Shown here: positions 52,499-60,408 of the stretch, piece after piece
Position numbering within the stretch: position 1 is the first letter of the stretch
Layout: each line of letters starts with the position of its first letter
NCBI GenBank assembly: GCA_964525015.1
Contig: CAZGFY010000002.1
Span: forward strand, 62,001-126,000
Length of the DNA: 64,000 nt
Reading direction: 5' to 3'
From: RGIG3102 sp964525015
GTDB lineage: Bacteria > Bacillota > Clostridia > Oscillospirales > Ruminococcaceae
Notes under the pieces: generated by a model
The model's input: the letters and a program-made list of their open reading frames with translations, nothing else
The model's database searches: none
Told to the model about the DNA's origin: nothing
Program-made: the position numbers and the translations under genes

Positions 52499-52543
52499 GG
52501 TAATCGATATAGTTTGAAACTGGTTCGGATTATATCGCTTACC
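52499..52543. repeat. Short palindromic repeat related to the MITE family
   Basis: GGTAATCGATATA (52499-52511) and TATATCGCTTACC (52531-52543) pair with one mismatch. The inner part GTTCGGATTAT matches the right end of the element at 40560, and GGGTAAYYGATATA matches the block at 29710. It looks like two terminal repeats brought together with the centre lost. The stop codon of the 52539 gene falls within the right arm. Confidence 0.55.
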
Positions 52544-52907
52544 TTCGTAATAAACTTACTAAAAACCACATAACACTAGATGCAATAAGTGGAATTGTTA
52601 TAAACAATGAGCCTGAAAAAACGGCAAGCCATCCTGCCGAAGTAATTATATCCACTACTATAAAAGGAATAATTGTAAGGCTTGAAAAAATTATTAAAGT
52701 TTGTAATTTATTTTTATAATAAAAAACATTGATAACCGACCAAATTATCATAACAGCTAAAGCTATCATTATAAGGCTAGAAGGTATTCTAAATGAAATA
52801 AATTCTCTCAAATCCACAAAAAGTCCAACAGCTAATGCTAGCGATAGTGTTATTGGTAAAAATAATTGAATTTTATAAAAAATATTTTTCTCTTTCATTA
52901 TATACAC
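52539..52907 (-). CDS. Hypothetical four-helix membrane protein
   Basis: The 122-aa protein has four predicted membrane helices with short loops and an Arg-rich end. No family is recognised. Its start overlaps the preceding gene's end by 10 bp, so it is translated together with the C_GCAxxG protein and may be its partner. Its last codons lie in the right arm of the palindromic repeat at 52499-52543, so the C-terminus (VSLLRR) might partly derive from the inserted repeat. Confidence 0.6.
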   Translation of the reverse strand: MYIMKEKNIFYKIQLFLPITLSLALAVGLFVDLREFISFRIPSSLIMIALAVMIIWSVINVFYYKNKLQTLIIFSSLTIIPFIVVDIITSAGWLAVFSGSLFITIPLIASSVMWFLVSLLRR

Positions 52908-53383
52908 TCCTTTTTATTTTCATTAATATATTTATAAGCTAAGCCAGCTGCAATACCCACTGCTTTTTGGCATTTTTCAAACTTTAATTTAGCAATATCA
53001 TCACCTTCAACATCTAGTATCTCTTTACAGACTGTACTTCCCATTTCATTTTCAAATTCTTTTACAAGACTATTAAATATAGAATACACTCCATTTTCAG
53101 CTGATAACTCTGATTTTATTTTTGAATATTCTTTTAAATAAAAAGGATCTTCTCTTCCATAAACAGAAGATACACAAATAACTGCACCCGTTAGTGCTCC
53201 ACAGGTTAATCCATATTTCCCTATTCCACCACCAAATCCTGTTGCAAAGCGAACATCTTCCTTTTTAATATTTGCAGTATTTGAGTTTAGTATCGCAATT
53301 AAAACACATTCAGCACAATTTGGCCCTTGTGTAAATAAATCTTTCGCATTTTCACATATTGCATTTAACCTATTTAAGTCCAT
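52898..53383 (-). CDS. C_GCAxxG_C_C family protein
   Basis: The 161-aa protein shows the four-cysteine pattern of this family (PF09719-like): 'GPNCAECVLIAI' (about 19-30), 'GFGGGIGKYGLTCGALTGAVICVSSVYG' (about 49-76) and a late 'STVCKEIL'. Such proteins are thought to be redox-active or to bind a metal or cluster, but no activity is established. It is the first gene of a two-gene operon with a small membrane protein. Upstream lies the 445-bp gap with GTTACA repeats. Confidence 0.85.
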   Translation of the reverse strand: MDLNRLNAICENAKDLFTQGPNCAECVLIAILNSNTANIKKEDVRFATGFGGGIGKYGLTCGALTGAVICVSSVYGREDPFYLKEYSKIKSELSAENGVYSIFNSLVKEFENEMGSTVCKEILDVEGDDIAKLKFEKCQKAVGIAAGLAYKYINENKKECI

Positions 53384-53607
53384 ATAATACTCCTTATATA
53401 TTATTAATATAAATGTGGTAGATTATACTGATTTATTAGTACAGCAAAATAATATTATGATAATTTTTAAATACTTAAAATATCTATTTGAATTTAGATT
53501 ATCAAATAAAACTCATACCCACCTATTTTAGATAAATCTTTCTTATTATTTATCTATAATTATACTATATCAAGTTTAAAATTAAAACCATAAATTATAA
53601 AACAGAA

Positions 53608-53632
53608 AAAACAGCTGTTGATAAGCTGTTTT
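53608..53632. terminator. Hairpin terminator-like, in the 53384-53829 gap
   Basis: AAAACAGCT and AGCTGTTTT form a 9-bp stem with a 7-nt loop and A/T tails. It may end transcription from arsR on the minus strand, but lies about 200 bp after its stop. Confidence 0.5.
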
Positions 53633-53664
53633 AATTTTACTATAAATATTGGTTATTTTTTTAA

Positions 53665-53820
53665 ATTGTTACTCATTTTTAAATCGATGTAACAATTTTA
53701 GAGTAATTGTTACATCAAAAACTCACTCAAAAGACAATGTGCACAACCTGTATTATCATCTTGTTACATTTTTTAGTCAACATCCCAAATGATGTTACAT
53801 CAAGAATTTTTAATGTAACA
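53665..53820. repeat. Cluster of six GTTACA-type repeats
   Basis: Six copies of a TGTTAC(AT)/(AT)GTAACA motif occur in 156 bp: 53665, 53686, 53705, 53761, 53791 and 53813. Two pairs are inverted. GATGTAACAATT-N7-AATTGTTACATC (53686-53716) is perfect over 12 bp, and TGTTACAT-N12-ATGTAACA spans 53793-53820. No gene was recognised in the 53384-53829 gap, so this cluster is its main content. Protein-binding sites or a structured RNA are both possible. Confidence 0.65.
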
Positions 53821-53829
53821 CAAGTCTAA

Positions 53830-54147
53830 TTATTCGCAGCATCCACCTTCTTGAGTATTCACCACATTTAAGTCTACACTTGTTAATTCTAATAAAATTT
53901 TAGCTGCATTTTGCCTACCTTCTTCAGATATGGTATAATGCGTCCATTTTCCTTCTGTTCGGCTTGAAACTATGCCTGACTCACATAATATCTTCATATG
54001 ATACGACATAGAACTCTGAGCAATTTCAGCTTTTTCACCTATATCACAAGAGCATTTCTCTCCATTTTTAAGTAATTCTAAAATCTTTAATCTTTTTTCA
54101 TCGCATAATGCTTTAAAAACTTTAACATTCTCTTTGTAATTTTCCAT
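53830..54147 (-). CDS. ArsR-family transcriptional repressor
   Basis: The 105-aa protein is a winged-helix metal sensor: 'FKALCDEKRLKILELLKNGEKCSCDIGEKAEIAQSSMSYHMKILCESGIVSSRTEGKWTHYTISEEGR'. The metal motif CxC at 'KCSCDI' is the ArsR alpha-3 site, and a C-terminal 'GGCCE' pair adds thiols, so As(III)/Sb(III) or another thiophilic metal is likely. No efflux gene (arsB, acr3) is nearby. I use ATG 54147, which has AAGGA 9 nt upstream. The longer frame to 54168 lacks a ribosome binding site. Confidence 0.92.
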   Translation of the reverse strand: MENYKENVKVFKALCDEKRLKILELLKNGEKCSCDIGEKAEIAQSSMSYHMKILCESGIVSSRTEGKWTHYTISEEGRQNAAKILLELTSVDLNVVNTQEGGCCE

Positions 54148-54259
54148 CCTTAATCCTTCTTCATTCATATAGTTATAATCTAAAATTAATAGCTGTATTT
54201 TAATATTTATATTATAAATTATAATTAATTTTTTGTCAAATTTAAATCAAGAAAATTTG

Positions 54260-54301
54260 ATTTAAATAAGAGCTTTATTAAAATAAAGCCCTTATTTAAA
54301 T
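54260..54301 (-). terminator. Terminator after csrA, with overlapping alternative hairpin
   Basis: ATTTAAATAAG-A-GCTTTATT pairs with AATAAAGC-C-CTTATTTAAAT: a 19-bp stem with one internal mismatch. A second, mutually exclusive hairpin ATTTAAATCAA / TTTGATTTAAAT occupies about 54240-54267. Confidence 0.7.
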
Positions 54302-54320
54302 ATTATTAATATCTAATTTT

Positions 54321-54563
54321 TTATTTATCTTTTAATAAATTATTTTGCTTTAAGAGATTTTTAATATCTGATAGCTGTTCTTTTTTAGCTACAGATAATT
54401 TATTCACATTTGCAGCCTCAACTAGCTCTTGCCTTAGTATTTTAACTTCTTTTGGGGCATCTATTGCTATTTTAACGCTATCAGCTGTAATATCTTTAAT
54501 TGTTATTACAATGTTATCATTCAAAACGATACTTTGTAACTCTTTTCGCTGTAAAATTAGCAT
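54321..54563 (-). CDS. csrA: Carbon storage regulator / flagellin translation repressor CsrA
   Basis: The 80-aa RNA-binding protein represses flagellin translation by binding GGA sites in the hag leader, under control of FliW. The conserved core 'LQRKELQSIVLNDNIVITIKDITADSVKIAIDAPKEVKILRQELVE' matches CsrA, with the RNA-binding 'SVKIAIDAPKEVKILR'. The extended C-terminus (about 55-80) is usual in Gram-positive CsrA. It is the last gene of the flgM-csrA unit, 4 bp after fliW. In Bacillus hag follows, but here a terminator ends the operon. Confidence 0.95.
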   Translation of the reverse strand: MLILQRKELQSIVLNDNIVITIKDITADSVKIAIDAPKEVKILRQELVEAANVNKLSVAKKEQLSDIKNLLKQNNLLKDK

Positions 54564-54567
54564 AAAT

Positions 54568-54999
54568 CTACTCCCCTTTCGCTAAACTTTTAAATGAATG
54601 GCGAAGTGAATATTCCTCTGTTTGCAAAACTGCTTGAATAGCTTTTCTATTAATTGCATTAACAACTATTGGGCATTTTAAATTTATTGTAATATTTTCA
54701 GGTTTATCTGCTAAAACACAAATAGCATAAAAAGATAAATCTTCTTCGCTACTAGTTTCAAGCTTTTTAAAATCATCTTTACTTAGTTTTGGTTTGTAAT
54801 TAATATTTAAAGAGAATGGATTTATTAATAAAAAAGACAAATTTTCATCTTCAACACTTGTAATAGAAATAATGTTTCCTGATTCATCTTCAACTGGAAG
54901 TGGCAGAAAACTAGTGTATTCTTCAAATCCAAAAATACCTTCTTTGAAAATTATAAGTTCTTCTTTTGTGTATTTTAATTCTTCTACTTTATCTATCAT
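54568..54999 (-). CDS. fliW: Flagellar assembly factor FliW
   Basis: The 143-aa protein binds flagellin and CsrA and so couples flagellin secretion to its translation. 'FKEGIFGFEEYTSFLPLPVED', 'LLINPFSLNINYKPKL', 'YAICVLADKPENITINLKCPIVVNAINRKAIQAVLQTEEYSLRHSF' are the family blocks. The length fits (about 145). Its start is near AAAGGAATTG upstream. It sits between the YviE-like gene and csrA, as in Bacillus subtilis. Confidence 0.96.
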   Translation of the reverse strand: MIDKVEELKYTKEELIIFKEGIFGFEEYTSFLPLPVEDESGNIISITSVEDENLSFLLINPFSLNINYKPKLSKDDFKKLETSSEEDLSFYAICVLADKPENITINLKCPIVVNAINRKAIQAVLQTEEYSLRHSFKSLAKGE

Positions 55000-55031
55000 A
55001 AAACCATCAATTCCTTTATATATAAATTTAA

Positions 55032-55655
55032 TTAAACCTTTGTATCAAGCACTTCGCCAGATAAAAATCTTGCAGCAGAACTTGGCGGAACATAAATTGG
55101 ATCGCCTATGTATTCAATTTGAACTTCTGGGTGCTGATTTATAACAAGTTCGATAGAGCCTGGTATAAATTCAACGCTACCTGAATCAATTTTAGTGTCA
55201 AAATTCAACTTATCCATATCATATTGAATAGATAATTCAGGAGGTATCCAATCGATATTAGGACCTACCGTTGGTAAAAATTCTATCCCAACTTTTGTTC
55301 CGTCTGGCTGTACATTTCTATTTTCAAAAACTTGTTTTAAAGCATCTGAGCCAGAGCCAACAGAAGCTTTTAAAAGCATTTTGCCTTCACTTGCAAACTG
55401 TGCTGTTGCACTGTATGCTGCCTGTGTTCCAGCACTCGCTGCTTGGCTTATAGCCGTTCTAGTTGTTGGTGTTATAGAGTTTCTTGCATCAAATGTATCC
55501 ATTTGAAGTTTTATCGGACGGCTTTTAATTTTTAGTCCGCCTTTATCCCTTGAAATTTCTACTTGCGCTGAGCTACTCCTTCTTTCAAGCTGAGCGTCAT
55601 TTATCTTTAGCTCATATTGAATTGGTATAGTTGTAATTTTAATTAGTTGATCCAC
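55032..55655 (-). CDS. DUF6470 family protein (YviE-like)
   Basis: The 207-aa protein matches YviE in place and character. The N-terminus reads 'PIQYELKINDAQLERRSSSAQVEISRDKGGLKIKSRPIKLQMDTFDARNSI', and a middle Ala/Ser/Thr-rich segment and C-terminal beta-rich 'FIPGSIELVINQHPEVQIEYIGDPIYVPPSS' follow. The family is found only in flagellar loci of Firmicutes. Its exact role is unknown. It lies between flgL and fliW. Confidence 0.88.
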   Translation of the reverse strand: MDQLIKITTIPIQYELKINDAQLERRSSSAQVEISRDKGGLKIKSRPIKLQMDTFDARNSITPTTRTAISQAASAGTQAAYSATAQFASEGKMLLKASVGSGSDALKQVFENRNVQPDGTKVGIEFLPTVGPNIDWIPPELSIQYDMDKLNFDTKIDSGSVEFIPGSIELVINQHPEVQIEYIGDPIYVPPSSAARFLSGEVLDTKV

Positions 55656-55688
55656 TTTTTATTCCACCTTTCAATTTATTTTATTTTT

Positions 55689-56687
55689 TTATTGAATAAA
55701 GTCTAGTAGCGACGGAGTTAATATGTTAGAGCCAATTTTTAAAGTTAAGCTATAAACGTATTCTTGATAGGTAAAGTTTGTTATCGCTTCTGCTTCATCT
55801 ATATTAACAGTCATATCAAACTGTTCTATAATACTTAAATTTTCATTTTCTAATTTAGTTAGTGTTGATTCTAATAAATTAGTTTTTGTACCAATAGTTG
55901 TTAAAACATTTCTATTATCATCAGCTGCAGCGCCAAAATTTTCCCACATTGCTATATAGGCATCTCTATCAAAATCAGGAGCTTCAAGTGCATCTGCCAT
56001 ATCTCCTAAAAGAACTAGCATACTTTCCGATACTCCATCAGCATCGTGCCCAAATCCAACAATGTTAACCCCTGGTAGTGCTGAATTAAAAGCACTTGAT
56101 GGTACAACTTCTCCACCTGAAATTGTAAGCCCAAAGCCTAAATCAACAAAAGCTGTTTCTTTAGACATTTCTTCTAATTTTGCAAGTTCTGTTGCATCTG
56201 TTGTTGCTAAATCAATACCCCTATATGTTATAGAACCATCATCTTCTATGTTGAACGGAGCATTATCCCCGTCATTCCCTGCAACTGAATAAGTTTCACC
56301 GTAACTTGTATTTAATATATTAACCATAGATTTTTGCATTTCACGGAATAAAAGAGCATATGTTTCTCTTTCTTCACTATTAGTTCCATTAAGTGCTTCC
56401 ATTGAGTAGTTTTTCTCAACTTCTTTTGCCATATCATTAATTTGACTAACGATATCTTCCTGAACATCCTGCCATTTGATTGTATCTTCAACGGCATTTT
56501 TATAATCTTCATTTCTTGCATATCTATTTTCTAGTGTAACAGCTTTTGCTGCTGCATTTGGATCTTCATAAGAATCCTGAAATCTTCTACCTGTAGAAAC
56601 TTGTTCCCTTGTTTTATCAAGCCCACTTAAAGTTGATTGCAGTCCACTTTGATAATTGTGGTATATCATACTATTTGTTATACGCAT
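55689..56687 (-). CDS. flgL: Flagellar hook-associated protein 3 FlgL
   Basis: The 332-aa hook-filament junction protein has the flagellin-like N-terminus 'MRITNSMIYHNYQSGLQSTLSGLDKTREQVSTGRRFQDSYEDPNAAAKAVTLENRYARNEDY' and C-terminal helix 'NLSIIEQFDMTVNIDEAEAITNFTYQEYVYSLTLKIGS'. These coiled-coil ends pack with flagellin. I use ATG 56687. The TTG two codons earlier would put the ribosome binding site AAAGGA too close. The gene follows flgK by 25 bp. Confidence 0.94.
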   Translation of the reverse strand: MRITNSMIYHNYQSGLQSTLSGLDKTREQVSTGRRFQDSYEDPNAAAKAVTLENRYARNEDYKNAVEDTIKWQDVQEDIVSQINDMAKEVEKNYSMEALNGTNSEERETYALLFREMQKSMVNILNTSYGETYSVAGNDGDNAPFNIEDDGSITYRGIDLATTDATELAKLEEMSKETAFVDLGFGLTISGGEVVPSSAFNSALPGVNIVGFGHDADGVSESMLVLLGDMADALEAPDFDRDAYIAMWENFGAAADDNRNVLTTIGTKTNLLESTLTKLENENLSIIEQFDMTVNIDEAEAITNFTYQEYVYSLTLKIGSNILTPSLLDFIQ

Positions 56688-56712
56688 AATCAATTATTTC
56701 CTTTCTATATTA

Positions 56713-58275
56713 CTATCTTCCAACTACGCCAGTTTGATTAATTAATCTATCTAGTAATTCATCCATAACTGTCATAATCCTTGAAGCAGCATTGTAAGAT
56801 TGCTGATACTTCATTAAATCCATTGTTTCCTCATCTTGGTTAACTGATGAAATCGACATTCTTGAAGTTGAGATTTGATTTAATACAGTTATATGGTTTG
56901 AAAGCAAACTTGAAGCCGCTTTTCTATCGATAGATTGAACACTTTGAAGAGTGTCATACATATCTTGAACTGTTCCTTTATATATACTAATATTAGTTCC
57001 ACTTCCATCTGGATTTGGAATTTCAACATTGATTTCATCACTTGTTAATGATTGAATCATTGCCAAAATATTACTATAATCAGTAGACGGTGCATCTGGG
57101 TCTTTACTTAGTGTTAAATTAACTTCACCATTCATCCATTTATCAGAAACTTTGATGTTTGTAGCTGTAAAAGGACCAGTTCCACTTGTTGTTTCAAATA
57201 AATCATTTCTAATTTCAGCACCTGTAGCAGGGTCTACTGTTGCATTTAAATCATTTAATGTTGTTGCAAGTTCATTAACAAAGCTATTAAACATTTTTTC
57301 ATAATATCCAATACCTCTAACATCGCTACCATCAAACACTTCTGATTTATTCATCATATCAAGTTCGCCTTTAAGAACACCATTTGGAAATGAATCCACT
57401 AAATTCGCACTAACAGTTCCTGTTAAAGCATCTTGAATAGTTACAGTTTGTGGCTCAGTTGTTGAGTCAAATGCAATCTCTGCACTTTTATCATTTGATA
57501 TTAATGTATGCACATTTCCATCTGTATCAGTAAATGTAACTGTTAATTCTTCATATGCTGTTCCGTAAGAAGTGTTAGTTGTGATTTTTGCATTAATTGG
57601 CAGGTATGTAGCCAAATCATCAAGCAGTAAATTTCTTTGGTCTTGAAGTTCTAGTGCTGGCTGACCTAGAATTTGACTATTTTTTATAGATACATTTAAT
57701 TCTGTTATAGAATCTAAAATTGTGTTTATATTAGGAATTGTGGCATCTTCCATCTTGCTTATTAAATCTGTTTTAACATCTTGTATAGCTGTACCTTTTT
57801 GATACACTTGATTCATTAAAACTTCCATAGCACTTCTAACAACGGCTTCGATATTCCCTGTTGAAGAATTTTGAGTTGTTGCCATAGTATTTAATTGAGT
57901 GATAACATCATTTAACGCTGCTCTAATCCCCTCTGCATCTGTTTCATCGAATATATTTCCTATATCCTCTAAAATCGCATCAGTTGCATCAGCTGTTCCC
58001 ACTTTTGAAATTTGATTTCTATATTGTAAATCAAGATAAGGATCTCTAATTTGAGATATTCCAATCATTTGAACACCTTGACCTACCCCAACATCATAAG
58101 TTGGCGCCCAAAATCCTGGTGCAGTAGGGCTAAGGCTCACTACATCAAGTCTTTGTCTTGTATAACCAACTGTATTCATATTCGTTAAGTTTTGGCCAGC
58201 TATATCTATTGCAGTTTGTGCTGCTTGTAGTCCCATTTGGGCTGTGGTAAATCCCGTAAAAGTTGAACGTAACAT
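56713..58275 (-). CDS. flgK: Flagellar hook-associated protein 1 FlgK
   Basis: The 520-aa junction protein begins 'MLRSTFTGFTTAQMGLQAAQTAIDIAGQNLTNMNTVGYTRQRLDV', the standard flagellar rod/hook N-terminal motif with 'ANNNTPGYTRQ'-type ending. The C-terminal helix reads 'NQDEETMDLMKYQQSYNAASRIMTVMDELLDRLI', as in all FlgK proteins. A variable domain lies in the middle. FlgK joins the hook to FlgL. It is located between flgN and flgL. Confidence 0.95.
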   Translation of the reverse strand: MLRSTFTGFTTAQMGLQAAQTAIDIAGQNLTNMNTVGYTRQRLDVVSLSPTAPGFWAPTYDVGVGQGVQMIGISQIRDPYLDLQYRNQISKVGTADATDAILEDIGNIFDETDAEGIRAALNDVITQLNTMATTQNSSTGNIEAVVRSAMEVLMNQVYQKGTAIQDVKTDLISKMEDATIPNINTILDSITELNVSIKNSQILGQPALELQDQRNLLLDDLATYLPINAKITTNTSYGTAYEELTVTFTDTDGNVHTLISNDKSAEIAFDSTTEPQTVTIQDALTGTVSANLVDSFPNGVLKGELDMMNKSEVFDGSDVRGIGYYEKMFNSFVNELATTLNDLNATVDPATGAEIRNDLFETTSGTGPFTATNIKVSDKWMNGEVNLTLSKDPDAPSTDYSNILAMIQSLTSDEINVEIPNPDGSGTNISIYKGTVQDMYDTLQSVQSIDRKAASSLLSNHITVLNQISTSRMSISSVNQDEETMDLMKYQQSYNAASRIMTVMDELLDRLINQTGVVGR

Positions 58276-58289
58276 TTTTTTCTCCTTTT

Positions 58290-58736
58290 TTAAACACTTC
58301 TATCTGTTAAAGATGATTCCATTCCATTATTTTGCTTTGATTGATTATAAATACTGCCTCTTCTATCAAGCTCTTTTTGTATTTCTTTTAAATTCACCTT
58401 GATAATAGTGTTAACATCTTCATTAACCTGTGAAAACATTTGAATTTCTCGGCTTAAAGCTTCAAAAAGTGGTGCTAATTTTTCAGTTTCTTCTTGCGAA
58501 GTTTTTTCTAGTATTTCTCTAAAGGATAAATCTTTAAATCCTAATTCTTCTTGAAGTGTTTCTCTTTTTTTATCTAATCCTTTAATTGCTAAAATTAATG
58601 ATTGTTCTTTTGTCATACATTCATCTATTGTAGCTGTTTTATTATCTTTTGCAGCTTTTAATTTAATATTTGCTATTACAGTTAAATCCACAAAAACCGC
58701 TATTAAATCTTTGATAACCTTTTCAAATTTTTCCAT
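58290..58736 (-). CDS. flgN: Flagellar chaperone FlgN
   Basis: The 148-aa all-helical protein with long amphipathic stretches ('ALSREIQMFSQVNEDVNTIIKVNLKEIQKELDRRGSIYNQSKQNNG') matches FlgN/YvyG. It would keep FlgK and FlgL export-competent. Sequence similarity within the family is low, so position between flgM and flgK supports the call strongly. It is preceded by a good AAGGAG and lies 15 bp after the flgM stop. Confidence 0.88.
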   Translation of the reverse strand: MEKFEKVIKDLIAVFVDLTVIANIKLKAAKDNKTATIDECMTKEQSLILAIKGLDKKRETLQEELGFKDLSFREILEKTSQEETEKLAPLFEALSREIQMFSQVNEDVNTIIKVNLKEIQKELDRRGSIYNQSKQNNGMESSLTDRSV

Positions 58737-58751
58737 AAACTACTCCTTTAG

Positions 58752-59051
58752 TTATAGGCCTAATATCCTTTTTGCAATTTCATCAGCATTAATTTCATAG
58801 CTGTTATTTGCAATTGCATTTTTAAGATTTTCTATTTTGTCTTCATCAGTAATTTGGTTTACTTCTGCATTAATTTTATCTGCTAAAGCTTTATTTATAG
58901 CATTTTCTTTATCTGTTTCTTTGTATGAAGAAATGACAATTTCATCAAACTGCCTTCCTTGAGTTTTTTTGCTAGGTGCAGGTTGATTTTTATGGTTTTG
59001 TGATATTTTATTTTGTGAATGATTATACACTTTATCTATTGAAATACTCAT
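58752..59051 (-). CDS. flgM: Anti-sigma-28 factor FlgM
   Basis: This 99-aa protein binds and blocks the flagellar sigma factor until hook completion, when it is exported. The N-terminal half is polar and probably disordered. The C-terminal half 'IVISSYKETDKENAINKALADKINAEVNQITDEDKIENLKNAIANNSYEINADEIAKRIL' has the helix pattern of FlgM, with the closing 'GxYxIDaexIAxxIl'-like block. Start at ATG 59051 with GGAGG about 8 nt upstream. An ATG two codons earlier is too near the ribosome binding site. A sigma-28-like promoter lies at 59082-59108, giving autoregulation. Confidence 0.9.
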   Translation of the reverse strand: MSISIDKVYNHSQNKISQNHKNQPAPSKKTQGRQFDEIVISSYKETDKENAINKALADKINAEVNQITDEDKIENLKNAIANNSYEINADEIAKRILGL

Positions 59052-59081
59052 TTTCATTCCTCCAATTCTTTACTATAATTA

Positions 59082-59108
59082 ATATCGACCAAAAAAGTAA
59101 TATATTAA
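59082..59108 (-). promoter_or_regulatory. Sigma-28-like promoter of the flgM operon
   Basis: On the minus strand TTAA (59105-59108), a 15-nt spacer and GTCGATAT (59082-59089). This is one base from TAAA and one from CCGATAT in the sigma-D consensus. The -35 overlaps the stop of the upstream nucleotidyltransferase-like gene. A copy with identical spacing lies before fliD. Confidence 0.65.
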
Positions 59109-60328
59109 GTATTATTATCTTCATTTTTATTAAATTTATCACTAATTTTATATCCGATATTTTTTATGCTTCTTATAGTTAATTTAATTGCTCTTTTAAT
59201 ATAGTTTTTCACACTAGTGAAAGCTAATTTTATCCTTTTTCCTATTATTCTAAAAAATCTTGTTAGTCTATACACCCTTAATAAATGCGGCTTTTTTTCT
59301 AAAGATGGATACAAGCCTTTCATATACTCAAGATCTGGAAACAGCCATTCTGTTAGCTGACTCTTTTCTTTAGTTAAATCTTTATTTTTTTCTTCTTTTA
59401 TTGTTAAACTAATAATGTTTTGAGCAAAATTTACGCCTTGATTACCTTTAGTTAAAATATATCTTTCAAGCGCTTTATATTCATTATTTTCAGTTGGAAA
59501 AAAGCTTTTTCCAAACCAATATTCTAAAAGTTGCATTATATAGTCATTGAATTTTGTAAGTTTTAAGCTTTCAATTTCTTTTTTTACACTTATTTTATCC
59601 AGTAGTTTTTCTTCCATTTTATAAAAGCAGTATAAATCAATTAATTTTTGCATATTAAGATTTTTTAAAACAAAATCTTCGGCTATTTGAGATATTAAAT
59701 ATATGTATGTTTCCTCAGGTGTCATTTCATGAATACACACTTTATCTCTTTTAATTTTATAAATAGTAACAGGTTTTACAAAATATTTTTTTAATCTTCT
59801 GGATAAAAAATCCATTTTAACACAAAGTTTTAAATTAATATTACCATTTAATTTATAGAATATTTTTTCTTTTTTTTCATTCTCACTAACAAAGACAAAA
59901 CCTAAAAGTTTAAGTGCTGTTTCAGCTTGCTTTTCTTTGCCTTTTTCAATTAAAATACTCACATGATTTAGTGCACGCATCTGAGTTTTTGGGTAATATT
60001 TTCTAAAATCAAATCCTGATATAAGCATACTATGTATATGTTTTTTTTCTAAAGCATCAAGTACACCCCTAACTACGCTTGGATATTTTTCATCGCTTAA
60101 TATAGCTTTTTTATAGCTATCTTCAACCTCTTTTTTCCAAGCACCTTTAATGTCTTGTCCAATTATTCCGTAATATAATAAGTTCTGAACTTTTAATTCT
60201 TCGGATAATCTATTTATTTGAGACCATTGTGGATTTATATTCCATTTTGGAAATGGTTTTTGATTGATAATAGAAGAAATCACGCTGATAAAACAAATTT
60301 CTTCATATTTCCTATTAATTTTTTCGAT
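59105..60328 (-). CDS. Nucleotidyltransferase-fold protein, degenerate, probable ATC start
   Basis: The 407-aa protein resembles the PF14907-type uncharacterised nucleotidyltransferases. The block 'HSMLISGFDFRKYYPKTQMRALNHVSILIEKGKEKQAETALKLLGF' lines up with 'LKGxxLxxlYpxxxlRxxxDIDlLv'. In place of the DxD metal site it reads NHVSI, so catalysis is doubtful. A GTG at 60283 has no ribosome binding site. AAAGGAG lies 9 nt upstream of an in-frame ATC at 60326-60328. From there the frame adds 15 plausible residues, so I place the start there. It lies between fliT-like and flgM genes and may modify or bind a flagellar component. That is inferred from place only. Confidence 0.6.
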   Translation of the reverse strand: MEKINRKYEEICFISVISSIINQKPFPKWNINPQWSQINRLSEELKVQNLLYYGIIGQDIKGAWKKEVEDSYKKAILSDEKYPSVVRGVLDALEKKHIHSMLISGFDFRKYYPKTQMRALNHVSILIEKGKEKQAETALKLLGFVFVSENEKKEKIFYKLNGNINLKLCVKMDFLSRRLKKYFVKPVTIYKIKRDKVCIHEMTPEETYIYLISQIAEDFVLKNLNMQKLIDLYCFYKMEEKLLDKISVKKEIESLKLTKFNDYIMQLLEYWFGKSFFPTENNEYKALERYILTKGNQGVNFAQNIISLTIKEEKNKDLTKEKSQLTEWLFPDLEYMKGLYPSLEKKPHLLRVYRLTRFFRIIGKRIKLAFTSVKNYIKRAIKLTIRSIKNIGYKISDKFNKNEDNNT

Positions 60329-60372
60329 TTTTATCAGCTCCTTTGTAAAATTTCACCAATCTAATATACAAG

Positions 60373-60405
60373 TATAAATCCCCTAACAATATCAGGGGAT
60401 TTATA
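60373..60405 (-). terminator. Terminator-like hairpin after the fliT-like gene
   Basis: TATAAATCCCCT and AGGGGATTTATA form a perfect 12-bp stem with a 9-nt loop, 4 bp after the stop of the fliT-like gene. The T-tract on the minus strand is weak, so partial read-through is possible. Confidence 0.6.
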
Positions 60406-60408
60406 TAA

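Noticed and set aside
53665..53820. CRISPR-like array
   Set aside because: The repeats are only about 8-12 bp, occur in both orientations and have irregular spacing of about 20-55 bp. No cas gene is nearby.
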